Origin: UBA6901 sp964355495
GTDB lineage: Bacteria > Pseudomonadota > Gammaproteobacteria > Acidiferrobacterales > UBA6901
Length of the DNA stretch: 12,378 nucleotides
Assembly (NCBI GenBank): GCA_964355495.1
Contig: CAYHES010000068.1
Coordinates: 1-12,378 of the forward strand
Reading direction: 5' to 3'
The notes beneath the pieces were generated by a model. That model saw only the letters and a list, made by a program, of their open reading frames with translations, was not told the origin of the DNA and searched no databases. This document shows, in pieces, positions 1 to 6,827 of this stretch. The translations under genes were made by a program, and so were the position numbers. Positions within the stretch are counted from its first letter, which is position 1; each line of letters starts with the position of its first letter.

Positions 1-1
1 T

Positions 2-934
2 CTGGTCGTATTGCTCATGGCGCTGTGGAGTGTTCCTGCGGCGTGGGCGAATACAGCTTCTGAGAGGGGAAGGGATAAAGAAGCATGTCTGGCAGTGCCC
101 GGCTCGTCTTGGGTCGAATATTCCGATGGCTCTTATGCATGTACGCAAGAAGACTCGACGCTCGAGTGCACGGGTGACGAATTAAATATATGCCTATCCT
201 GCGTACCTAGTCTTGATGTTTGTAATACGTTTTTTAAACCAACAAGGTCAGGGATGCAGGCAATACCTCTAAGTAAACTGACACCCGCCCAGAAAGATTG
301 GGTTCACAAGATGACGGCAAAACACCAGGCCCGGCTTGCACAGGGTACGACCAAGCCGGCACAGAAAACCTACGACCTGCGTCCCGTCCTGAACCGTAGC
401 GTGCTGCACGAAGGCGACAACCCGGTGTACACCACCCCCGAGGGGATTGGGATCATTGCCCGACAGCTGGGCGGCAAGCTCATCGGCTGGTCCGCCCGGG
501 ACCGGCAGGGGCAGCCCATGACGATGCGGCTGTCCCCGTTTGGCACCGATTGCTGGGGCTGCCCCATCCGTGAGGGCGGGTTCGTTGCGGGCGGCCCGGG
601 CGATTGCCCGATCAAGATCGTAATACCCGGAACCTGCCCGACCTTCCCGATACCGCCGAAGGATTCCTTCCCGGCGAGTTCCCAGCCAACGCCCAAGCCG
701 GGTGTGACTCAGCCAGCGCTGCTGCCGGGAATCACTCAGCCCCTGTCAAAGCCAGGAACTGTCCAGCCAACGCTTAAGCCGGGAATTGCCACACCGCCGT
801 GCGTACCCATGCCGGAAGTTCCGAGCAGACCTGGTGAGTCCATGAAGACCAAGCCGGGAATTACCGGGTCGCAGCAACCGTGCGAACCCATGAATACGCT
901 GCCCAACATGAATACGGCGCCAGTGAAGAAATAA
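2..934 (+). CDS. Cys-rich secreted protein with Pro-rich 9-residue repeats (5' end missing)
   Basis: I do not recognise this family. The reading frame is open to the left edge: hydrophobic residues encoded from position 2 lead into an AxA-type signal-peptidase site (PAAWA, ending about 49). The true start is therefore upstream, and the TTG at 11 and ATG at 17 lie inside the signal sequence. At least 310 residues are present. The mature N-terminus (50-240) has six Cys, including a CLSC motif. The middle (about 370-650) is a compact domain with more Cys (CWGC, GDCP, GTCP). The tail holds four consecutive 9-residue units at 683-790 (QPTPKPGVT, QPALLPGIT, QPLSKPGTV, QPTLKPGIA), then two PC-x-PM motifs. 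The oxidised-Cys pattern and Pro-rich tail suggest a secreted or periplasmic protein. Codons before about 260 are AT-rich compared with the remainder. That it is a real gene is very likely; its function is unknown. Confidence 0.75.
   Translation: MVVLLMALWSVPAAWANTASERGRDKEACLAVPGSSWVEYSDGSYACTQEDSTLECTGDELNICLSCVPSLDVCNTFFKPTRSGMQAIPLSKLTPAQKDWVHKMTAKHQARLAQGTTKPAQKTYDLRPVLNRSVLHEGDNPVYTTPEGIGIIARQLGGKLIGWSARDRQGQPMTMRLSPFGTDCWGCPIREGGFVAGGPGDCPIKIVIPGTCPTFPIPPKDSFPASSQPTPKPGVTQPALLPGITQPLSKPGTVQPTLKPGIATPPCVPMPEVPSRPGESMKTKPGITGSQQPCEPMNTLPNMNTAPVKK
683..790 (+). repeat. Four tandem 27-bp units coding 9-residue Pro-rich repeats
   Basis: Units begin at 683, 710, 737 and 764, each starting with CAGCC. 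They encode QPxxxPGxx with no spacer. The DNA has diverged between units, so this is an old, selected protein repeat and not a fresh slippage tract. A related KPGIT motif recurs at about 851-865. Confidence 0.85.
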
Positions 935-940
935 TTGTTT

Positions 941-972
941 CCCCGCATGGGGCCCGCCTGCCCCATGCGGGG
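941..972. terminator. Perfect 12-bp hairpin after the first gene (possible terminator)
   Basis: CCCCGCATGGGG (941-952) pairs perfectly with CCCCATGCGGGG (961-972) across an 8-nt loop, starting 6 nt after the stop of the first gene. The position suits a transcription end. There is no T-run after it on the + strand, so it is not a canonical intrinsic terminator. It may instead be a 3'-end stabiliser or part of a dispersed repeat. Confidence 0.5.
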
Positions 973-991
973 AGTTGGAGTTTCCAACTCC
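971..991. repeat. 9-bp hairpin with 3-nt loop
   Basis: GGAGTTGGA (971-979) pairs with TCCAACTCC (983-991) around GTT. It abuts the preceding 12-bp hairpin and shares its last two bases. A further near-palindrome (1002-1018, one mismatch) follows, giving three inverted repeats in a row. No coding function. Confidence 0.7.
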
Positions 992-1272
992 GATGCTGAA
1001 GCGGCCGGATTCCAGCCGTCATATTTGAATCCTTTCCGTGGGGTGTGCACACTTACACCAATGGCTAGCAGGCTCAGCTCGCAAATTAAGGTTCGCAGGA
1101 GAATGTCGCGGGAGGCGGCGAAGATTCCACTGAGCGGGAAATAAATACGCGGATCCCGCATGATTTCGGGTGCCGGCAAGAATCGGCACGGAGTTCATCG
1201 CGCTCCCGGCCAGATGTTCGATGATTGCGGCGAGCGTGGTTTTTGTGGACGACCCGCCTGGATGTGTTCGCC

Positions 1273-3369
1273 ATGATGAAGAAGAAAATGAACAGCGTGA
1301 TCGCCCGGGCCTTGTGTTGTACTTGCTTGTTCTCGGTGATTTCCATCACCCACGCCGTGTCCGTGGACTGGAAACCCGAGTTGGTGGATGCCGCCGGCAG
1401 TGTCCGCGGTCCAGGCGAACCGATCCGTTTCAAGTTGCCGCGATTGCCGCTTGAAGTCCTGCAGCGGCTGGCGCTGGAGTTCGACGACATGGACGTGACC
1501 GGTTTCGTTACCACGGATGGGGATTTCGCCATTTTCACAACACCACAACCGATCCCCTACGGCACACATCGGCTGCGCATGGTCGAATACGCAGCCGACG
1601 GGAACATCATCGAGCGCGGCCTGTGGACCATTGAGATCCGCAAGACTGCGGCGTTTCGCGATGCCCAATTGCTGGGCGCCACCACTGTCTATGGTGTGTA
1701 CCGGATCGCGGACGATCTGCCGGAACCATCGCCGGAGAAAGGTACCGCGAATGCCAGTGTACGGATGCAGGGCCTGCTCGCCGATGACGGTTGGAAGGTG
1801 AGTGGGTGGATCGATTCCTTGTACAACAGCCAGCCCGTACCCGCCGCGAGCGGAACACAGAACAACCTTAATAACGTGAATCGATATCTGTTCGCCGCCG
1901 AGGCCGGTCCGGTCGTCGCCCAGGTTGGTCATCACAGCATCCCGTCGACCAGCCTGGTCATGCAGGGATTCAACCGGCGTGGTGTCTCCATCGGCGCGCA
2001 ATCGCCGGAATTGGGGACATCACTGACCGCTTTCAGTGTCCGCTCGCAAGATGTCGCTGGATTCCAAAGTGGCTTCGGTACCGAGGATCCCGAGAACCGC
2101 ACCAGCGGCGTGGTGCTGTCCAGCCAGCCCATCCGTTCACAGCGCGATGCGCTGGCCTTGTCCGCCACCTATGTCAACGGACAAGGCCCGAGCCAGACCG
2201 GCACGATCGGCACGGGGATCGCCAGTGACAGCACCAGTGGCAGCGGTCGCGCTGCCGGCATCGTGGCCGACAGTAACCTGTTCGAACGCCGCCTGCGTCT
2301 GCGTGGCGAGTTCGCATCCAGCGAATTCGATCTCGATGGACGCGGGCGCGATGCCGATTTGAATGGAACCATTGATAGTAACTTGCCAGCAGAACGCGAT
2401 AACGCGTATGCGGGACTCCTGACCTACACGCCCTGGCATAATCTGGTCGTCGGCGATCTGCCGCTGGTCTGGAACATGGGGGTGGAAAAAAAGCGTTTGG
2501 GCACCTACTTCAAGAGCCCGGCCAACCCCGGCGGCGCGGCGGATCGCGACGCCCTGCTCGCTTTTACCGGAGTCAGCTGGGCGGGGGCGGGTGTGCAGCT
2601 TTCGGCCGGTCGCGAGACTGACAACGTCAATGACCTCGCGCTGCTGCCGCGCACGGAATCCATCCAGAAAGCCGCATCGCTCTTCTACTCGCCGTTGCTC
2701 CAACCGAAGCCGGGTACGAACGCGGGCATCATCGAGCTGCCGTGGTATGGACGGCCGGTTTTCAGTGTCTCTGTTTTCGATGTTGAACAGACTATCGAGA
2801 AGGCCGCCGATGTGCTGTCAGTCGGCGCCCTGAATTCCATCAGCAACGCGGCTTTGACGGCGAGTTTCGCCTATCCGGCATGGAACTGGTCGATTGTCCA
2901 TTCACGCGGGACATTTACGAATCACATCAACAACGTGCCGGATACGCGCACCCGGGTATCCCAGCTCAATGCGAATTTCCGGATCGGCCAGCGCCTGGGT
3001 GTCAGGCCGTCGCTGCAATACAGCACCATTGAGGCGAGTGACCCGCCCGCTGGTTACGTGGCCAGCGACACAACCGCCGCGACCGCCATTCTGGGTCTTG
3101 ACTATCTCTTTACGGATAACGTCAACGGTAGCCTCAGCGTGAACTACGGAAGCCAGCAAGTTACAAACAGCAGCCTGGACAACAATATCAGGTCGGTGTC
3201 GGGTAGTTTGCAATGGAACGCGATTCGGGCGCAGGGCGTGCAGCCCGGCGTATCGCTCGCACTCGATGGGCTTTATTATGACGTGGAGGATTCCGTGTAC
3301 ATCGGGAATACCCGAAACAACTATCAGATCTTCCTGCGGATCGGAATCTCATGGATGCCAAGCCTCTAG
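1273..3369 (+). CDS. Predicted outer-membrane beta-barrel protein with N-terminal Ig-like domain
   Basis: The 698-residue product starts best at ATG 1273, which gives a Lys-rich n-region (MMKKKMNSVIAR), a hydrophobic core and cleavage near THAVS. An in-frame start at 1225 would put a non-signal stretch in front. Residues about 30-125 look like a beta-sandwich domain ending in a 'GTHRLRMVEYAADG...GLWTIEIRK' pattern. The rest is rich in alternating hydrophobic/polar segments, Gly, Asn, Ser and aromatics, typical of transmembrane beta-strands. The last strand alternates as YQIFLRIGISW and is followed by only four residues, as expected for a terminal barrel strand. It is the first gene of a run whose next gene begins 11 bp after its stop and which ends in a sigma/anti-sigma pair, so it may be the surface sensor, channel or target of that module. 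The barrel call is by pattern; substrate and partner are unknown. Confidence 0.75.
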   Translation: MMKKKMNSVIARALCCTCLFSVISITHAVSVDWKPELVDAAGSVRGPGEPIRFKLPRLPLEVLQRLALEFDDMDVTGFVTTDGDFAIFTTPQPIPYGTHRLRMVEYAADGNIIERGLWTIEIRKTAAFRDAQLLGATTVYGVYRIADDLPEPSPEKGTANASVRMQGLLADDGWKVSGWIDSLYNSQPVPAASGTQNNLNNVNRYLFAAEAGPVVAQVGHHSIPSTSLVMQGFNRRGVSIGAQSPELGTSLTAFSVRSQDVAGFQSGFGTEDPENRTSGVVLSSQPIRSQRDALALSATYVNGQGPSQTGTIGTGIASDSTSGSGRAAGIVADSNLFERRLRLRGEFASSEFDLDGRGRDADLNGTIDSNLPAERDNAYAGLLTYTPWHNLVVGDLPLVWNMGVEKKRLGTYFKSPANPGGAADRDALLAFTGVSWAGAGVQLSAGRETDNVNDLALLPRTESIQKAASLFYSPLLQPKPGTNAGIIELPWYGRPVFSVSVFDVEQTIEKAADVLSVGALNSISNAALTASFAYPAWNWSIVHSRGTFTNHINNVPDTRTRVSQLNANFRIGQRLGVRPSLQYSTIEASDPPAGYVASDTTAATAILGLDYLFTDNVNGSLSVNYGSQQVTNSSLDNNIRSVSGSLQWNAIRAQGVQPGVSLALDGLYYDVEDSVYIGNTRNNYQIFLRIGISWMPSL

Positions 3370-3372
3370 GAG
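3368..3372 (+). promoter_or_regulatory. Shine-Dalgarno deciding the start at 3381
   Basis: AGGAG overlaps the stop codon of the barrel gene and lies 8 nt before ATG 3381. This favours 3381 over the in-frame ATG at 3351, which would add ten residues in front of the signal peptide and overlap the upstream gene. Confidence 0.7.
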
Positions 3373-3380
3373 CCGGATGT

Positions 3381-4166
3381 ATGATGCGATTCATCCGGTT
3401 ATTCACGCTTGTGACGGCGCTCGCTTTGCTCGCCGGTCCCGCCGTTGCGGCGGTCACGGCGGTCAATGCGACGCCTGGATCGGCGAACGTGGCGCTGGTC
3501 CAGGGCGCCTCGGTCGCGGTCAATTGGCGGGTTACGACCAACAGCGCCGGCTCGGTGTCAGTGGTTTCCGCGCAGGGCAGGTTTCGCGCGCCGAGTGGAT
3601 CGCTGCTGGCGACGGTGGCGAGCCCGCTCTCCAGAACGGTCACCGGCTCCGCCACCGCCAGTTTCTTCGAGTCCGTGCTGGTTCCTCCCGATGTCCTGAC
3701 GCGCGCACAGCGTGAAGGCCATGATCATATTTTCTACGAGCGTATTTTTAGCGACGGCATAGCCGCCAGCGGCCAGGTAACGCTTCGCATCGTGACCGCG
3801 AACGTCGCGAACTTTGGAATCTCACAGATGGTGCTGGCCTTCGATGACCACGCGGGTTTGCGTATCGTATCCGGCGGCGCGAAACTGACCGCCAAGGCGC
3901 AGGTCGTCTTCACGGGCAACGGGTTGTTGCAAGGTGTCTGGGAAGTCGCCGGCCCGAACGCTGCTGGCGTGAAACCCGAGTGGCGGACGCTGTCCCAGGT
4001 GGTGCAGATTCTTAGCGGCACGGATTCCACGGTATTGATGAGCCCCGCACTGCCGACACGCGCCGGCGGAGTTTATCGGATCCGCCTGCGCATTGAGGCG
4101 CCCGCCGTCGCGTTCGAGGTTCAGACGTTGCGCTATCAGGTCGACGCATCCAGAGGGACACCATGA
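3381..4166 (+). CDS. Secreted protein, paralog of the next gene
   Basis: The product is 261 residues. A signal peptide (MMRFIRLFTLVTALALLAGPAVA) precedes a mature protein starting AVTAVNATPG. The family is unknown to me. It is clearly homologous along its whole mature length to the N-terminal two-thirds of the next gene's product: both have xITAVxxxP-like starts, a QGRF motif, an ESVLVPxDV motif, FTGxGLLQGxWEVAGP, RTLSQV and SPALPT. The predicted structure is mostly beta, consistent with one or two Ig-like sandwiches. Its stop overlaps the next start by 4 bp (ATGA), indicating translational coupling. Placed between the barrel gene and the sigma factor gene, it is probably a periplasmic or surface partner of the barrel; that role is inference. 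Confidence 0.8.
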   Translation: MMRFIRLFTLVTALALLAGPAVAAVTAVNATPGSANVALVQGASVAVNWRVTTNSAGSVSVVSAQGRFRAPSGSLLATVASPLSRTVTGSATASFFESVLVPPDVLTRAQREGHDHIFYERIFSDGIAASGQVTLRIVTANVANFGISQMVLAFDDHAGLRIVSGGAKLTAKAQVVFTGNGLLQGVWEVAGPNAAGVKPEWRTLSQVVQILSGTDSTVLMSPALPTRAGGVYRIRLRIEAPAVAFEVQTLRYQVDASRGTP

Positions 4167-5389
4167 AAACTTTACGTACCGCGAAAACAATGAATCCCGT
4201 CACCCGCTTCCTGCTGGCGACGGTCGTGCTGGGCTTGTGTCTGGTGGCCGGTCCGGCGTGGTCCGCCATCACCGCGGTTTCGGTGGCACCGGCAAGTGCT
4301 TCCATTCCGCTTGGACAACCGGCCTCCGTGACCGTGGTGTGGACCGTAACCCGGGATGTGGCGACAGCATCGACCATCGGAACCGTGACTTCTTCGCAGG
4401 GCCGGTTCCTCGCATCGGACTCGGACCTTACGCTGCTCGGGACAGTAAGCAGCGTACTATCCCAACCGAACGTGGCTGACCTGGTTCCGGCCACTATCGT
4501 CGAATCAGTACTGGTGCCGCAGGACGTCGCTCAACGGGCGTTGAAACTGGGTGCCAGCAACCTGCTTTACATACGCACCTTTGTGGATTCGCTCGGCGGT
4601 GCGACGCGGACGGCATCCGTGACGCTGAACATTTCCTCTTCCGCAACGTCCGGCTTCGGCGTCACACGCATGGCCTTGTCGTTCGATAACGGCGCGCCGT
4701 TGCGTCTGTTGTCGAGGCGCGAGCCGCTGTCCGCGCAGGCGGAGATCAATTTCACCGGCACCGGCCTGCTCCAGGGCGAGTGGGAAGTGGCCGGACCGCC
4801 GAGCACTTCGAGTGAACCCTTCTATCGGACATTGTCGCAGGTCCGCCAGTATTTCGCCGCCGGCGCCAGCCAGGTCTTGAAAAGCCCGGCGCTGCCGACC
4901 GACAGCGCCGGGCTGTACTACGTGCGTTTCCGGATTACGGACCCGGTTCCGGGCTTCGAGATACCGGTGATCCGGTACTTCGCCGGGGAGGCGGGATCGG
5001 GAAAAGGCCTGCCGCCGAGGTCGCTGGCGGTATTCGAACCGGCGCCGTCCGCATTGCTCGCCAGTGACACGGCGTTTGTCTGGGAGGCCATACAGGGCGC
5101 GCGTGCCTACCAGCTCGAACTATATTCGACGCCGCGATCCGCGACGCCTAACCTTCCGGAACTGGGAAGTGGCGATCCCGCGCCCAGCACCACGGAGGTA
5201 TCGGCGGCGTTGGCGCGCCCGCCCGCTACGGGTATGCTGGTACCGGGAAAGCAGACGCGCACCACGATCTCGGCGGCGGCCCGCCAGCATTTGTTGCCGG
5301 GGCACCGCTATTTCTGGCGGGTGCTGGCCATCGGCGACAGCGGTACGGTGATTGGAGCGAGCCCGGTGCGTGAACTGCATGTGCCCTGA
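4163..5389 (+). CDS. Secreted paralog with added C-terminal FnIII-like domain
   Basis: The 408-residue product starts at ATG 4163, overlapping the previous stop by 4 bp, with AGAGGG just upstream. ATG 4190 is a possible alternative that shortens the signal peptide n-region. The signal peptide ends near AWSA. Residues about 35-270 repeat the fold of the previous gene's product (QGRF, ESVLVPQDV, FTGTGLLQGEWEVAGP, RTLSQV, SPALPT). Residues about 280-408 are absent from the paralog and match the look of a fibronectin-III-like domain: a WEAIQGARAYQLELYS strand, a long Pro/Ser loop, and HRYFWRVLAIGDSG near the end. The gene ends 21 bp before the sigma factor gene, with no hairpin between, so the two are likely cotranscribed. 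The role is inferred to be extracytoplasmic binding; no catalytic motif is seen. Confidence 0.8.
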   Translation: MKTLRTAKTMNPVTRFLLATVVLGLCLVAGPAWSAITAVSVAPASASIPLGQPASVTVVWTVTRDVATASTIGTVTSSQGRFLASDSDLTLLGTVSSVLSQPNVADLVPATIVESVLVPQDVAQRALKLGASNLLYIRTFVDSLGGATRTASVTLNISSSATSGFGVTRMALSFDNGAPLRLLSRREPLSAQAEINFTGTGLLQGEWEVAGPPSTSSEPFYRTLSQVRQYFAAGASQVLKSPALPTDSAGLYYVRFRITDPVPGFEIPVIRYFAGEAGSGKGLPPRSLAVFEPAPSALLASDTAFVWEAIQGARAYQLELYSTPRSATPNLPELGSGDPAPSTTEVSAALARPPATGMLVPGKQTRTTISAAARQHLLPGHRYFWRVLAIGDSGTVIGASPVRELHVP

Positions 5390-5410
5390 TCGATCAGGCA
5401 AGGGACAGGC

Positions 5411-5989
5411 ATGCAAGCCGAGCAGACCGAAACCGACAGTGCGCAGGATTTGTTGGCGCGCATCGCCCAAGGGGAGACGGCGGCGCTGGAGCGCTTTTAC
5501 GACCAGTATCATGCGCGTGTCTACGCGTTCGCGTTGAGCCGTCTCGGCAACACCGCCGACGCCGCCGATATTCTGAATGAAGTCATGCTCGAAGTCTGGC
5601 GTCATGCCAACCGTTTCGAGGGACGCTCGCGGCCGCTGACCTGGGTGCTGGGCATCGCGCACCACAAGGCGATCGACCAGCTGCGGCGCCGCAAGGAACC
5701 ACACGTCGACGTGGACGAGGTCGATATTCCCGATGACGTCCCGACGGCCGCCGACGCGCTGGCCGGTCTCGAGGACGCGGAACGCGTGCGCCAGTGCGTC
5801 GAAAAACTTTCCGCAGCCCACAGGCTGGTGGTGCATCTGGCGTTTTATGACGATCTGTCCTATCCGGAAATCGCCGTGCTGGCCGACTGCCCGGTGGGTA
5901 CCGTGAAGACGCGCATGTTCCATGCCCGGCAACTGCTGAAGCGCTGTCTGGCCGGATGGACCAAAATTTCCGGGCAGCACCGGCCATGA
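5411..5989 (+). CDS. ECF-family RNA polymerase sigma factor
   Basis: The product is 192 residues, normal for the ECF (sigma-70 group 4) family. Region 2, about residues 26-95, includes ALERFYDQYHARVYAFALSR, the DAADILNEVMLEVWRHA helix for core binding and -10 recognition, and the RPLTWVLGIAHHKAIDQLRRR end. Region 4, about 127-180, has the LSYPEIAVLADCPVGTVKTRMFHAR helix-turn-helix that reads the -35 element. An acidic linker (DVDEVDIPDD) joins them. AAGGG at 5400-5404 sits 6 nt before the ATG. An anti-sigma gene follows directly, so the factor is probably kept inactive at the membrane until a signal arrives. I cannot assign the ECF subgroup or the target promoters from sequence alone. Confidence 0.95.
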   Translation: MQAEQTETDSAQDLLARIAQGETAALERFYDQYHARVYAFALSRLGNTADAADILNEVMLEVWRHANRFEGRSRPLTWVLGIAHHKAIDQLRRRKEPHVDVDEVDIPDDVPTAADALAGLEDAERVRQCVEKLSAAHRLVVHLAFYDDLSYPEIAVLADCPVGTVKTRMFHARQLLKRCLAGWTKISGQHRP

Positions 5990-6068
5990 CGAGTGAACCC
6001 ATGACCGTCCGCCCACGACATACTTATATATGTATATGGTGCGCCTGCTCGCGTGCCGGTGGAAACCG

Positions 6069-6656
6069 ATGAGTAAAACGATACATACTGACGATTTGCT
6101 GCCGTGGTACGTGAACGGAACGCTCGCACCCGAGGAGTTGCGGCAGGTCGAGGCACATCTCGGCACCTGCGCGCACTGCCGCGAGGAAGTTGCGTTGCTC
6201 AAGGGCTTGCGAGAACGGATCCGGCAGGCCGATGCCGAAACGGAACCCGGAGAGCTGGCACGCCAGAGACTACTGCGCGATATCCGCAAACCTTCGCGAA
6301 ACCGCCATCCCGCGTGGTTCCCGGCCCTGGCGGTTGCCGCCACTCTGGTCATCGTGGTACAGGCGGTGATCATCGCCGGCCTGTGGCAATCGCCGAGCGG
6401 CACGATCACGCCGCTCGGCAGCGCGCTTTCTCAGGAAGTGGTGCTGCAGGTGCGCTTCGCGGCCAGTGCCACCGAGGCGCAGATCCGCGCGGCCATCGGC
6501 GAGGTTCACGGCAGGTTTGTGGACGGACCCGGGGCGCTCGGTGTCTACCGTATCCGTCTCGAAGGACTGGGCCGGGATCAGCGCGAACAGATCGATCGGC
6601 AGGTAGCGTGGCTCAGACAGCAGTCGCCAGTGATCGCGCATGTGGAGTACGAATAG
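6069..6656 (+). CDS. Zinc-finger anti-sigma factor with subtilase-propeptide-like periplasmic domain
   Basis: The product is 195 residues from ATG 6069, chosen because GGTGGA lies upstream and MSKTIHTDDLLPWYVNGTL is the usual start of such proteins. The longer frame from 6030 adds 13 atypical residues. Cytoplasmic residues 1-47 carry His30-x3-Cys34-x2-Cys37, the zinc-binding anti-sigma (zf-HC2/ZAS) motif that clamps ECF factors. One membrane helix spans about 83-105. The C-terminal part, about 120-195, has strand-helix-strand-strand-helix-strand spacing, with an ATEAQIRAAIGEVHGRFVDG helix/turn, the GPGALGVYRIRL strands and a final VIAHVEYE. This resembles the prodomains of subtilisin-type proteases. 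It lies 79 bp after the sigma gene and 171 bp before an S8 protease gene. The anti-sigma role is near certain; the propeptide-like domain is an inference from pattern. Confidence 0.92.
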   Translation: MSKTIHTDDLLPWYVNGTLAPEELRQVEAHLGTCAHCREEVALLKGLRERIRQADAETEPGELARQRLLRDIRKPSRNRHPAWFPALAVAATLVIVVQAVIIAGLWQSPSGTITPLGSALSQEVVLQVRFAASATEAQIRAAIGEVHGRFVDGPGALGVYRIRLEGLGRDQREQIDRQVAWLRQQSPVIAHVEYE

Positions 6657-6690
6657 GTTTCCCATGAGCATGCATCGCGCCAGTTTTTAC

Positions 6691-6760
6691 GTAGGTTGGG
6701 TTAAGCCGCGCAAGCGGCGAACCCAACAAAATCATACTGGCTTATGTCGCCCTACCCTCA
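6691..6760 (+). repeat. Dispersed GTAGGTTGGGTTAAGCCGCG repeat with hairpin
   Basis: TTGGGTT (6696-6702) pairs with AACCCAA (6720-6726), with an inner CCGC/GCGG stem (6706-6709 / 6714-6717). The first 20 bases recur exactly, inverted, at 9551-9570, and both copies continue into an ACCCAA..AAATCATA stretch. It lies between the anti-sigma and protease genes. It could act as a processing or attenuation hairpin, or be neutral repeat DNA of a kind common in proteobacterial intergenic spaces. The right border is uncertain; repeat-like sequence may run on to about 6800. Confidence 0.75.
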
Positions 6761-6815
6761 AAGGGGATACGCTGCGCTTAATCCACTCTGCGGTGTGCCA
6801 TGCTGGCGGTGGGAC

Positions 6816-6819
6816 GGAG
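6816..6819 (+). promoter_or_regulatory. Shine-Dalgarno deciding the protease start at 6828
   Basis: GGAG lies 8 nt before ATG 6828. Starting here puts a proper signal peptide at the N-terminus. The frame extends upstream to 6744, but that part is translated repeat DNA (6691-6800) and is unlikely to be coding. Confidence 0.65.
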
Positions 6820-6827
6820 TGAGACAC

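Larger units (their letters stand above)
935..1272. other. Intergenic region with three inverted repeats, no supported gene
   Basis: Apart from the inverted repeats at 941-972, 971-991 and 1002-1018 I see no gene here. The possible short frames lack a ribosome site and have no recognisable product. The promoter of the downstream run 1273-6656 should lie in about 1020-1270, but I find no convincing -35/-10 pair by eye. Confidence 0.6.

Noticed and set aside
683..790. CRISPR-like regular spacing of 27-bp units
   Set aside because: The units are contiguous without spacers, in frame and diverged at the DNA level. They encode a protein repeat.
935..1144. A 69-codon frame starting at TTG after the first gene
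   Set aside because: It reads through the three inverted repeats, has no ribosome site and begins directly after the stop of the upstream gene. Better explained as repeat DNA.
5120..6409. A 429-codon frame on the minus strand
   Set aside because: It is opposite the end of the 4163 gene, the whole sigma gene and half of the anti-sigma gene, all of which have clear family motifs. A shadow of GC-rich coding DNA.
6640..6822. A 60-codon open frame between the anti-sigma and protease genes
   Set aside because: Most of it is translated dispersed repeat (YVGWVKPRKRRTQQN). It overlaps the end of the anti-sigma gene and lacks a convincing start.
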